Assembly: GCA_947378235.1 (NCBI GenBank)
Contig: CANCJE010000015.1
Span: 1 to 34,957, forward strand
From: Caulobacteraceae bacterium
GTDB taxonomy: Bacteria > Pseudomonadota > Alphaproteobacteria > Caulobacterales > Caulobacteraceae
Direction: 5' to 3'
DNA: 34,957 nucleotides
The notes under the pieces were generated by a model. It did not search any database and was not told where the DNA came from. It was given only the letters and a program-made list of their open reading frames with translations. Shown here in pieces: positions 25,594 to 33,124 of this stretch. Both the position numbers and the translations under genes were made by a program. The first letter of the stretch is position 1. Each line of letters starts with the position of its first letter.

Positions 25594-26685
25594 CTAGTCC
25601 AAAAGTTTCATGGCACCAAGATCGAGCACCTGGGCGGCACCGCTTTCCAGCATCGAAAAGAACATGTCATCGCCCCGCTCGGTACGTCCCACGATCATCG
25701 AGGCCGAATAGGCCATGTTGAACAGCGAGAAACTATAGTGGGCATAGTCACGCATGAGCTTTTCAAAGGGATAGTCTCGCACCCCCAATGAGATCAGACG
25801 TGCATGATAGGCCTTGAGCAATTCCTGCTCATTGGCCTTGCGGTCCTGCGGCGACAGGGCACCGGCGAGGAAGTAGGACACATCGGCCATACAGCAGCCA
25901 TAGCCGATGGACTGCCAGTCGACGATGGCGATGGGATAGCCGCCTTCAGCCGTACCATACATCATATTGTCGGGGCGAAAGTCGTTATGGGTCAGGCAGC
26001 GCGGCCCCTCATAGCCGAACTTGAACCGGTCGAAATTGGTGGTCAATTTCTCACCGATCGTCACACATTCCGGCAAGATCCGGTCGCCATAGCGCTCGCG
26101 AAAGCCAAGCCACAGGGTGCGCATCAGGTCCGCCCCGGCACTTTCAGGCCCCGCCGCCGAGCCGAAGATCCACGGCACCTGATCCCATCGGTCTTGCCCC
26201 CAATGGGACGCGGCCAGATGGGCGGCCTGATCGACCGATAGGGCCGCCTGGTCCAAGGTCACTCCGGCCACCTGATCGCCCTGAACCGCCGGGGCGAGGT
26301 CTTCCATCAGCAGCACGAAATCGCAGGTCTCTTCGTCGACATCCGTGAACAGCACCTTGGGCGTCGTCACCAGAGCCGTTGCGGCCAGTTGGCGATAGAA
26401 GTTCACCTCGCGCACATAGTTACCGAAATTCACACCCGTGGCGCGGCTTTCAGGATCTTGCGACGGGAACTTGCCGACCACCGTCTTGGGCGCGCCCTTG
26501 GCGTCACCGTCAAAATCGAGGGTAAAGCGCACGCTTTCACCCACCTGCCCGGTGCCGAACTTCTTAGCCGTGAAGGACGAGACCTTGGCCTCGATCCCGG
26601 CCTTGCCCAAGGCGGCGGTCAGCCAATCGTTCGTGATCTCAGCCGCCGGTAGGATCGGCGTCTTATTGGCCTGACGAGTGGGCAT
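25594..26685 (-). CDS. Ecdysteroid-kinase-like (EcKL/CHK) phosphotransferase
   Basis: A 363-residue kinase of the APH superfamily, closest in pattern to the EcKL/CHK branch rather than the APH-like kinase at 22328. Catalytic loop CLTHNDFRPDNMMY (H233, D235, N240) and metal-binding IVDWQSIGYG (D256) are intact; KTVVGKFPSQDP holds the probable ATP-binding Lys72, and FVLLMEDLAP is the hinge. Insect members phosphorylate steroid hydroxyl groups, and bacterial members are mostly uncharacterised. The gene is 83 bp after rubredoxin and 34 bp before the PaaI-like gene, all on one strand with the P450. Phosphorylation of the P450 product is inferred from this order. Confidence 0.82.
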   Translation of the reverse strand: MPTRQANKTPILPAAEITNDWLTAALGKAGIEAKVSSFTAKKFGTGQVGESVRFTLDFDGDAKGAPKTVVGKFPSQDPESRATGVNFGNYVREVNFYRQLAATALVTTPKVLFTDVDEETCDFVLLMEDLAPAVQGDQVAGVTLDQAALSVDQAAHLAASHWGQDRWDQVPWIFGSAAGPESAGADLMRTLWLGFRERYGDRILPECVTIGEKLTTNFDRFKFGYEGPRCLTHNDFRPDNMMYGTAEGGYPIAIVDWQSIGYGCCMADVSYFLAGALSPQDRKANEQELLKAYHARLISLGVRDYPFEKLMRDYAHYSFSLFNMAYSASMIVGRTERGDDMFFSMLESGAAQVLDLGAMKLLD

Positions 26686-26716
26686 GGATAGTCTGCGGCT
26701 CCCTGATATTATCGGT

Positions 26717-26781
26717 CACGGATTTTTCATCCGTGTTCGCGCCTATCATGCACCCAATTGGGTCCAGCCTAAAGCTGGATC
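26717..26781. other. Cluster of stem-loops between rubredoxin and kinase genes
   Basis: Three perfect or near-perfect dyads lie in 65 bases. They are CACGGAT-TTTTC-ATCCGTG (26717-26735), the palindrome ACCCAATTGGGT (26752-26763), and TCCAGC-CTAAA-GCTGGA (26763-26779), which contains the rubredoxin stop codon. On the minus strand none is followed by a U tract, so an RNA-processing or partial-attenuation role between the operon's second and third genes is as likely as termination. Confidence 0.5.
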
Positions 26782-26948
26782 ATGTCAAAATCAGCCTTTG
26801 CGGTGCCGCAGAGCGGACAGACCCAATCCGCGGGAATATCCGCCCACCGGGTGCCCGCCGGCAGACCCTCTGAGGGGTCGCCGAACTCTTCTTCATAGAG
26901 ATAGCCACAGGTGCGGCACTGCCAGACCTTCCAGACCTCGAGCGTCAT
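26769..26948 (-). CDS. Rubredoxin
   Basis: A 59-residue rubredoxin, a one-iron electron carrier. The four iron ligands are C11 and C14 (CRTCGY) and C44 and C47 (CPLCGT), with the conserved core FGDPSEGLPAGTRWADIPADWVCP between them. The start at 26948 is eight bases after the P450 stop, so the genes are almost certainly cotranscribed; the frame upstream of this ATG overlaps the P450 and is not used. Rubredoxins usually serve AlkB-type alkane hydroxylases, while bacterial P450s usually use a [2Fe-2S] or [3Fe-4S] ferredoxin. No ferredoxin or reductase gene is in the window. Confidence 0.93.
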   Translation of the reverse strand: MTLEVWKVWQCRTCGYLYEEEFGDPSEGLPAGTRWADIPADWVCPLCGTAKADFDMIQL

Positions 26949-26956
26949 GATCACCC

Positions 26957-28231
26957 TCAGCTGGCTTTGAAGCGAATGGGCACGGCCTTGGGACCGCAGA
27001 CGAAGTTGGCCGCCATCCGGCGCGGCTCGCCATCCATCTCGACACTGTCGATACGGGCAAATAGCTCTTCCCAAAGGATGCGCATCTCCATCCGGGCCAG
27101 ATGCTGACCCAGACAGACATGGGCCCCATAGCCGAACGCAACATGCTTGTTGGGCGTGCGGTCAACCTTGAAGCTGAAGGGATCCTCAAACACCGCCTCG
27201 TCGCGATTTCCGGAGGGATAGGACAGGAACATCCAATCGCCCTTGGCGATCTTCTGACCAGCCAGTTCAGCATCCGCTGTCGCTGTCCGCATGAAGTGCT
27301 TGACCGGCGTGACCCAGCGGATGGATTCCTCGACCAAGCCATTGATCAGGGCGGGATTGGCCTTGACCTTGGCCCACTGGTCCGGGTTCTCCGCCAAGGC
27401 CCACATGGCCCCTGCCGTGGTCGAAGAAGTGGTATCATGGCCCGCTGTGGCCGCGATGATATAGTAGCTCATGGCCTCCAGATGACCCATGGGCTGACCA
27501 TTGACCTGGCCGTTGGCGATCACGCTGGCCAGATCTTGCCGGGGATTGGCGCGGCGATCTTCGGTGATGGCCATGAAATAGGTCATGAAGTCCATGACCA
27601 CCGACTGGATCGTATCGACCCCCGTATTGGTATCGCCGACGGCCGAACCAGAGCGGTTAAGCTCAGGATCGGCGCTGCCGAACAGTTCTTGAGTGAGTTT
27701 GAGCATGCGCGGCTCGTCCGTTTCCGGCACGCCGATCACCTCCATGATCACATGCAGTGGATAGAGGAAGGCCACGTCACGGGCGAAATCACACTGATCG
27801 CCCTTGGCCAACATGCCATCGACAAAGCCCTTCGCGATCTGGCGGATACGCGCTTCGAGAACGCGAAGGTTCTGGGGCAGGAACGAGCCTTGCGTCACCC
27901 GCCGATAGGCCATGTGATCGGGATTATCCATCTGGACCAAGGACCGCACCAGATGGGGCGAGCCGCCCATCATCTCGCGCACCTTCTTGTCCGCCGCGAT
28001 GGTCGTCACCACCGCCGAGCGGTCGCCATTGTGGAACAGGTCGTTCTGGCGTTCGACCTCGAGAATGTCGGCATGGCGCGTCACCACCCAAAAGGGATCA
28101 AACCCGTCCGGCTGAGCCACCGCCAGAGGTGACTCGCGGCGCAACTGGGCAAAGGCCTGATCGACGCGGTCGCCATCCGCATAGGCAAAGGGATCAACGA
28201 TGGTGTTGGCCAACGGGGTCGAAATGGTCAC
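26957..28231 (-). CDS. Cytochrome P450
   Basis: A 424-residue soluble bacterial P450 monooxygenase. I-helix oxygen-activation motif AGHDTT is at 263-268, ExxR at E302-R305 (EESIR), and the haem loop FGYGAHVCLG at 366-375 with ligand Cys373. The sequence resembles the CYP108/CYP125-like range of terpenoid- and steroid-hydroxylating bacterial P450s, but I cannot fix the family. The start is GTG at 28231 with AGGAGG nine bases upstream. It is the first gene of the block continuing with rubredoxin, and is divergent from a TetR regulator with dyads in the shared 118-bp gap, the usual arrangement for an inducible catabolic P450. Confidence 0.93.
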   Translation of the reverse strand: MTISTPLANTIVDPFAYADGDRVDQAFAQLRRESPLAVAQPDGFDPFWVVTRHADILEVERQNDLFHNGDRSAVVTTIAADKKVREMMGGSPHLVRSLVQMDNPDHMAYRRVTQGSFLPQNLRVLEARIRQIAKGFVDGMLAKGDQCDFARDVAFLYPLHVIMEVIGVPETDEPRMLKLTQELFGSADPELNRSGSAVGDTNTGVDTIQSVVMDFMTYFMAITEDRRANPRQDLASVIANGQVNGQPMGHLEAMSYYIIAATAGHDTTSSTTAGAMWALAENPDQWAKVKANPALINGLVEESIRWVTPVKHFMRTATADAELAGQKIAKGDWMFLSYPSGNRDEAVFEDPFSFKVDRTPNKHVAFGYGAHVCLGQHLARMEMRILWEELFARIDSVEMDGEPRRMAANFVCGPKAVPIRFKAS

Positions 28232-28320
28232 GGTGACAGTCCTCCTACACGCCTATGGTTCTGGCCCTACAGGCCCGATGCAGGCCGCTAGGATCGAGGG
28301 GTGGCGTTTCTATTTGATAG

Positions 28321-28344
28321 TTGTCCAACAAGTAAGTTACCTTG
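28321..28344. promoter_or_regulatory. Candidate TetR operator between P450 and tetR genes
   Basis: TTGTCCAACAA (28321-28331, TTGT/ACAA arms) overlaps a second dyad, CAAG-N8-CTTG (28329-28344), whose centre includes GTAAGTTAC. Both end just before the regulator's ATG at 28350. Position in the divergent promoter region next to a TetR gene makes an autoregulatory operator likely. Confidence 0.5.
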
Positions 28345-28349
28345 GCAAG

Positions 28350-28976
28350 ATGACTCAAGATGCCGCCGCCACGACAAACCGACGCAGCCAGAGCGACCGT
28401 CGCCAACAGTCCGAGCAGGGCCTGCTCAAGGCTGCTGCGGAACTGATTGTCGAGCAGGGTATGGCCTCCGCCACCTTTGAAAATATCGGTGCGCGGGCGG
28501 GCTATAGTCGGGGCCTGGCCACCCAGAAATTCGGGTCAAAACAGGGGCTGATCGAAGCCCTGATTGCCAGATTGCAAAGCCGGTTAGAAATCCAACTGGC
28601 CGCCCGCGATCTTGAGGCCGCCAGCGGTCTGGGAGCCATCCTCGCCTTCATCGACATCTATCTGCGGACCTTGGCCGAGGACGGTGAGCTTCGGGCCTAT
28701 TTCGTCCTCATGGCGGGGGCCGTCGCCGAACGGTCCGACATTCGAGACCCCTTCGCCGCCGCGCACCAAGACGTTAAGCACAGGCTGAGCCAGCTCTTCC
28801 TGCGCGGCCACGCCGACGGATCGGTGCGCACCGGCTTTGATCCCGACGCCGCCGCCCTGATGATCGGCGCGCAGCTTTTTGGCCTGAGCATGCAACTACT
28901 CCTCGACCCCGACCTCGATCTCGCCCCCATCCGCGAGACCTGCCTTGAGGCGGTGCGGTTGAGTTTTCAGGCCTAA
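28350..28976 (+). CDS. TetR family transcriptional regulator
   Basis: A 208-residue regulator. The N-terminal helix-turn-helix region is LLKAAAELIVEQGMASATFENIGARAGYSRGLATQKFGSKQGLIEALI (about 26-73), with the typical TetR recognition helix and the F/Y-G-S-K-Q-G-L end. The C-terminal ligand domain is mostly helical. The frame extends 50 codons upstream, but the ATG at 28350 gives the normal family length. No good Shine-Dalgarno sequence precedes it, so it may be leaderless or weakly translated. It is divergent from the P450 and probably represses that operon until a ligand binds (inference from arrangement). It is convergent with the S9 peptidase gene, with a five-base gap between stops. Confidence 0.88.
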   Translation: MTQDAAATTNRRSQSDRRQQSEQGLLKAAAELIVEQGMASATFENIGARAGYSRGLATQKFGSKQGLIEALIARLQSRLEIQLAARDLEAASGLGAILAFIDIYLRTLAEDGELRAYFVLMAGAVAERSDIRDPFAAAHQDVKHRLSQLFLRGHADGSVRTGFDPDAAALMIGAQLFGLSMQLLLDPDLDLAPIRETCLEAVRLSFQA

Positions 28977-28981
28977 ACTCC

Positions 28982-30928
28982 TTAGTTCGGGGGATTACAC
29001 CGCTCCAAAAAGGCGGTTGAAGCGGTTAGCATCTCAAGTCGGGTCTCGCTGGTGGAGAGCCAATGGTCCTCGCCTTTGAGAACGACCATCTCGACCGGCT
29101 TTCCTGCCCTTTTGAGCGCCGCTTCCATCCGCTTGCTCTGATCAATTGGCACGACCGTGTCATCGACGCCGTGAATAAGCAGGATAGGTGCTGAGGCCTT
29201 CGCCGCCTGAAGCTCGGGGGAAATAGCATCTAAGGTGGGGTCCCTGTCATTCTTGACCCCCAGATATTCGTGCCAATAGCGCGAGAACGCATTTCGACTG
29301 GTTCCATAGTTCGCGGACTGAAAGAGCAGTTGCTTACTCATGTTAGACGGCCCCGCCAGCGAGACCGCGCAGCGATAGATACCCGTCTGAAGCGTCACCC
29401 CTGCTAGGGCTGCATAGCCCCCATAAGACCCGCCAACAACGGCGACCCGCTTGGGGTCGACCAATCCCTTTTTGACGAGATCCGTAATACCGTCGGACAG
29501 ATCCGTCTGCATCTTGCGGCCATATTCGCCGTAGCCCGCACGCAAATGGTCAAGGCCAAATCCATCTGACCCTCGAAACTGCGGTTGAAGGACGGCATAG
29601 CCGCGTGACGCATAGGCCTGGGACCACCAGTCAAAGCCAATATCATCTCTGGCGAACGGGCCACCGTGCGGCAGTACGATCAGAGGCAAATCCTTGGCGG
29701 GCCGATCTCTCGGCACAGTCAGGTAGGCCGGAATATCCATCCCGTCTGCGGCGGCATAATGAATATATTGGCGCTCGCTGATCTCTTTGGGACCAACATT
29801 TTTATAGACATCACCGAACCATTTGGCACCGCCCGTCTTGCGATCAACGATGTAATATCCAAAGCCAAAATCCCCTCCAAACACCTGAACGATTAGACGG
29901 GTTCGATCATGGGATAGGGATATCAAGTCGACTTGCGCACCGGAAAAGGCCTTCAATACGGCTTGCCAGAGGGTTTGGTCTGACGCGGCTTCAAACTCGT
30001 AATCATTGGCGTTGTAAGCCAGCTTGCTGGATCCAATGACCACGTGGGTACCCTGCTCTTTGACGGTGCTTCGCCCTCGAAGATCGGTCAATTCATCACC
30101 CCAAGTTCCGGCTTGAACGGCCACTGTGTGGATGTGGTCATTCTCTTCATCTGGAATCGAGACGAAGACCTTTGCCTCGTCAGCGGACACACCGACAAAC
30201 CGGGGACGGTTGATCAGGTCTGTGCCCGATTGAACCAGCTTCAACTCGGACTTACCCGGCCCGACCAACACTTTCCAACGCCCGTCCTTCTTTGAATAGC
30301 GCACCTCACCCAGCACCGAGCCCGTCGGCCCAATCGCCCAGTCCGTCGTATCCAGCGTCCCCTCGGTTAGGAGCGACTCCAGGCCTGAATCCGTGTGCCT
30401 GATCAAGGAGATCACGGATTGATTGCCGGGGAAGGTCAGGCCGGGCACGATCAGGATGGTTTCACCGGATTTGTCCGTCGCGCGGACAGGCTGGCCGCCC
30501 AATACATTTACGGACCGGTCAAGACCGGTCAACAGGGCCTTGGCCTTATGAGTTTTGAAGTTCAATTCAGAACCCATGAAATATTCACGGGTCTTACCGT
30601 CTAGCGTCGAGAACTCACCCGTTCGGGAATAGACTAGCACCAGACGATCATCATCCGCCCAGAACACATTTCGAACCTTGGCCTTGGGCAGAGGAACATT
30701 GCCTGTGAGACTTAGGCTTTGGGCGTCGAACACCCGAACTGCGGCCCCGCCTTCATCGCGCACGATCACAGCGAAGGCTTTGCCGCTCGGGGTCATGCTT
30801 AAGGAGTCTATCAGCGGCAACCGCCCATAGGCCGACAGATCCGACCGGTCGGCAGCATGCCCTCTTCCCCAGACCAAAACCGAGGCAACGAGCCCCAACA
30901 GAATGGTCCGCAATCCGATCTTCAACAC
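28982..30928 (-). CDS. S9 family (prolyl oligopeptidase) peptidase, secreted
   Basis: A 648-residue serine peptidase or esterase. A signal peptide (about 26 residues ending near GRGHA) is followed by a beta-propeller-like N-terminal domain of about 370 residues and a C-terminal alpha/beta-hydrolase. The catalytic triad is S501 in GGSYGGYA, D590 in HGVDDTVVP and H622 in GEDHWLS. LIVLPHGGPFARDD carries the oxyanion region. The frame opens five codons earlier at another GTG, but the GTG at 30928 is chosen because AGGGAG lies six bases before it. Probably periplasmic or cell-envelope; it cleaves peptides or esters. A 19-bp perfect palindrome sits directly upstream. No evident link to the catabolic genes. 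Confidence 0.88.
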   Translation of the reverse strand: MLKIGLRTILLGLVASVLVWGRGHAADRSDLSAYGRLPLIDSLSMTPSGKAFAVIVRDEGGAAVRVFDAQSLSLTGNVPLPKAKVRNVFWADDDRLVLVYSRTGEFSTLDGKTREYFMGSELNFKTHKAKALLTGLDRSVNVLGGQPVRATDKSGETILIVPGLTFPGNQSVISLIRHTDSGLESLLTEGTLDTTDWAIGPTGSVLGEVRYSKKDGRWKVLVGPGKSELKLVQSGTDLINRPRFVGVSADEAKVFVSIPDEENDHIHTVAVQAGTWGDELTDLRGRSTVKEQGTHVVIGSSKLAYNANDYEFEAASDQTLWQAVLKAFSGAQVDLISLSHDRTRLIVQVFGGDFGFGYYIVDRKTGGAKWFGDVYKNVGPKEISERQYIHYAAADGMDIPAYLTVPRDRPAKDLPLIVLPHGGPFARDDIGFDWWSQAYASRGYAVLQPQFRGSDGFGLDHLRAGYGEYGRKMQTDLSDGITDLVKKGLVDPKRVAVVGGSYGGYAALAGVTLQTGIYRCAVSLAGPSNMSKQLLFQSANYGTSRNAFSRYWHEYLGVKNDRDPTLDAISPELQAAKASAPILLIHGVDDTVVPIDQSKRMEAALKRAGKPVEMVVLKGEDHWLSTSETRLEMLTASTAFLERCNPPN

Positions 30929-30938
30929 GAAAGACTCC

Positions 30939-30957
30939 CTCACTCAGCCTGAGTGAG
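30939..30957. promoter_or_regulatory. Perfect 19-bp palindrome at the S9 peptidase ribosome-binding region
   Basis: CTCACTCAG-C-CTGAGTGAG has perfect 9-bp arms. On the minus strand it runs straight into the GGGAG Shine-Dalgarno sequence of the peptidase gene. It can be an operator, or in RNA a hairpin with a 7-bp stem next to the ribosome-binding site. No U tract follows, so it is not a terminator. Confidence 0.55.
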
Positions 30958-31019
30958 AGAAGACCCTGATCACAAACCCGTCAAGATAGCTAAAGATAAA
31001 ATTATCGATTAAGGCGCAA

Positions 31020-31835
31020 TCAGCTATCCGAATAGTTCGGCGCACGCTTTTGCAAGAAGGCCGTCATGCCTTCGCGCACGTCGGCGGTCTGGGAACAGAG
31101 GATCTGGTTGCGGTCTTCCATGGCGATGGCCGCTTCAAGGCTCTGGGAATCGACGCTCATATTCAGACATTCCTTGGTCAGGCGAAGGCCCAGCGGCGAG
31201 GTTGTGACCATGTCGTCCAGATAGGCGCGCGCCGCCTTGGTCAGGTCGGCATCGGGAACCACTTCGCTGACCAGACCGACACTCAAGGATCGCTCGGCAT
31301 TGATGAAGCGCCCGGTCAGCATCAGCTCGGACGCCACCGACACGCCCACGAGGCGCGGCAGGAAATAGGATACACCAATATCGCAGGCCGACAGGCCGAT
31401 GCGGATAAAGGCGGCATTCATGCGCGCGCTTTCACCCGCAATCCGGATGTCGGATGCCAGCGCCAGCGCAAAGCCACCGCCGCAGGCTGGACCTTGAACC
31501 AGCGAGATGATCGGCTGCTGACAGCGGCGCATGCGCATGACGATCTCGGAGATGCGGCGCTGACTGAGCAGCCCCGCCGCCGGACCACGCGGCGCATTAT
31601 CGTCGGGCCGAGCCTCCATGCTCTCCTTGATGTCGAGCCCGGCGCAAAAGGCCCTGCCCGCCCCCCGAAGCACCACAATGCGGGTCTTACGATCAAAATA
31701 GAGACCGCCGAAATAGTCGAGCAGATCATCGACCATCTGACCGTTCAGCGTGTTGAGCGCCTCGGGCCGGTTCAGCGTCACCCAATCAATTGGGCCTTCT
31801 TTTTCAATCAACAATGTGGCGTAGGGCGCGGGCAT
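31020..31835 (-). CDS. Enoyl-CoA hydratase/isomerase family protein
   Basis: A 271-residue crotonase-fold enzyme. NRPEALNTLN near residue 22 and GAGRAFCAGLDIKES (about 58-72) are the opening signatures; QGPACGGGFALALASDIRIA (about 114-133) supplies the oxyanion hole. The segment IRIGLSACDIGVSYFLPRLVG has Asp near the position of one of the two catalytic Glu residues of classical hydratases, as in many EchA-like paralogues. It hydrates or isomerises 2-enoyl-CoAs in beta-oxidation-like steps. It is the last gene of a three-gene operon, 17 bp after the acyl-CoA dehydrogenase stop. Confidence 0.9.
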   Translation of the reverse strand: MPAPYATLLIEKEGPIDWVTLNRPEALNTLNGQMVDDLLDYFGGLYFDRKTRIVVLRGAGRAFCAGLDIKESMEARPDDNAPRGPAAGLLSQRRISEIVMRMRRCQQPIISLVQGPACGGGFALALASDIRIAGESARMNAAFIRIGLSACDIGVSYFLPRLVGVSVASELMLTGRFINAERSLSVGLVSEVVPDADLTKAARAYLDDMVTTSPLGLRLTKECLNMSVDSQSLEAAIAMEDRNQILCSQTADVREGMTAFLQKRAPNYSDS

Positions 31836-31852
31836 GGTGGGGTCCTTTGGCT

Positions 31853-33094
31853 CTAGGCCGTTGGGATCTTGTTGAAGGCTATGCCCTTGTCGGCACGCAT
31901 ATCGTCGGGCAGGCCAAGGACCCGCTCGCCGATGATGTTGCGCAAGATCTCGTCCGTACCGCCTTCGACGCGGGTGGCGGGCGAGCGCAGCAGTTGGGCT
32001 TGGAACTTCGCCGCCATGGCCGCCAGCTTCGGATCGGACACGGCCCCGGCCTGACCCTGAAGGTCGAGCGCGAACATGGCGATCTCTTGCAGGCTGGAAC
32101 CGGCCACCAGCTTGCCGATGGAGTTTTCTGGCCCCGGATTTTCACCGCGCGACAGGGCCGAGATGGCCCTCATGCCGGTATATTTCAGGCCGCTCTGACG
32201 GCAGGCCCACTCGGCTAGCTTGGAACGAACGCCCCGGTCGTTGATGGCCAGCGTGCCATCGGCCAGTTCCAGTTCCTTGCAGAACTCGAAAATGTCTGGG
32301 AAGCCCGCGCTCATGCCCGAGCCGATGGACAGGCGCTCGTTCATCAAGGTGGTCAGTGACACCTTCCAGCCCTCGCCCACGCCGCCGAGGCGCTGGCTGT
32401 CTGGCAGGCGGACATTGTCGAAATAGACCTCATTGAAGCCTGACTGACCGTTGGCCTGCTTGATCGGCACGATGCGCACGCCGGGTGTGTCCATGCGCAG
32501 GAAGAACATGGTCAGGCCCTTGTGCTTGGGCACGTCAGGGTCGGTGCGGGTGATCAGGATGCCCCACTGTGAGTAGTGCGCGCCGCTGGTCCAGATCTTC
32601 TGGCCATTGATGACCCAGTCGTCGCCATCGCGCTCAGCCTTGGTGCGCAAACCGGCCAGATCGGAGCCACCTGCGGGTTCGGAGAACAGTTGGCACCAGA
32701 TATCTTCACCCGCCGCCAAACGCGGCAAGAGCTCGCGCTTGGCCTCTTCTGGACCCCAGTCCATGACCGTTGGGCCGCACATACCGTGACCGATAATGAA
32801 GGAGCCAGACAGGGCCGCATATGGCCCCTCTTCTTGGTTCCAGATCACGCGCTCGATGGGGCTGGCACCGCGTCCGCCATATTCCTTAGGCCAGTGCAGA
32901 CAGGCCCATCCGGCGTCATACTTCTTCTTCTGCCAAGCCTTGGCCTCCTTCATGGGGTCAAGACCGCCCAGCTCAATCCCACCGAAACCGGCCTTTTCGA
33001 GGTGGGGCAGCAGGTGCTTAGGGGCGTTGGCGTCGATCCAGGCGCGGGCTTCGGCGCGGAAGGCGGCTTCGTGCGGTGTGTCGTCGAAATTCAT
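31853..33094 (-). CDS. Acyl-CoA dehydrogenase family protein (large partner)
   Basis: A 413-residue FAD-dependent acyl-CoA dehydrogenase, introducing a 2,3 double bond into an acyl-CoA. FSEPAGGSDLAGLRTKAERDGDDWVINGQKIWTSGAHY (about 137-174) is the flavin and substrate-binding middle domain; RVEGGTDEILRNIIGERVLGLP near the C-terminus is the segment that in relatives holds substrate and flavin contacts. The N-terminal WPKEYGGRGAS is typical. It lies 30 bp downstream of a second, shorter dehydrogenase and 17 bp upstream of the hydratase. Paired adjacent genes of this type in actinobacterial cholesterol catabolism form alpha2-beta2 heterotetramers; the same is inferred here. AGGGA precedes the start. 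Confidence 0.91.
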   Translation of the reverse strand: MNFDDTPHEAAFRAEARAWIDANAPKHLLPHLEKAGFGGIELGGLDPMKEAKAWQKKKYDAGWACLHWPKEYGGRGASPIERVIWNQEEGPYAALSGSFIIGHGMCGPTVMDWGPEEAKRELLPRLAAGEDIWCQLFSEPAGGSDLAGLRTKAERDGDDWVINGQKIWTSGAHYSQWGILITRTDPDVPKHKGLTMFFLRMDTPGVRIVPIKQANGQSGFNEVYFDNVRLPDSQRLGGVGEGWKVSLTTLMNERLSIGSGMSAGFPDIFEFCKELELADGTLAINDRGVRSKLAEWACRQSGLKYTGMRAISALSRGENPGPENSIGKLVAGSSLQEIAMFALDLQGQAGAVSDPKLAAMAAKFQAQLLRSPATRVEGGTDEILRNIIGERVLGLPDDMRADKGIAFNKIPTA

Positions 33095-33124
33095 GGCTTA
33101 AGGTCCCTTAAATGGTGATCTGGC

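Noticed and set aside
27101-28132. A 343-codon open frame on the plus strand antisense to the P450
   Set aside because: Composition is rich in His/Gly/Arg with no family pattern, and the opposite strand carries a complete P450 with all motifs. It is a high-GC shadow frame.
31050-31856. A 268-codon open frame on the plus strand antisense to the enoyl-CoA hydratase
   Set aside because: No recognisable motif or ribosome-binding site; the hydratase on the other strand is complete and sits in an operon.
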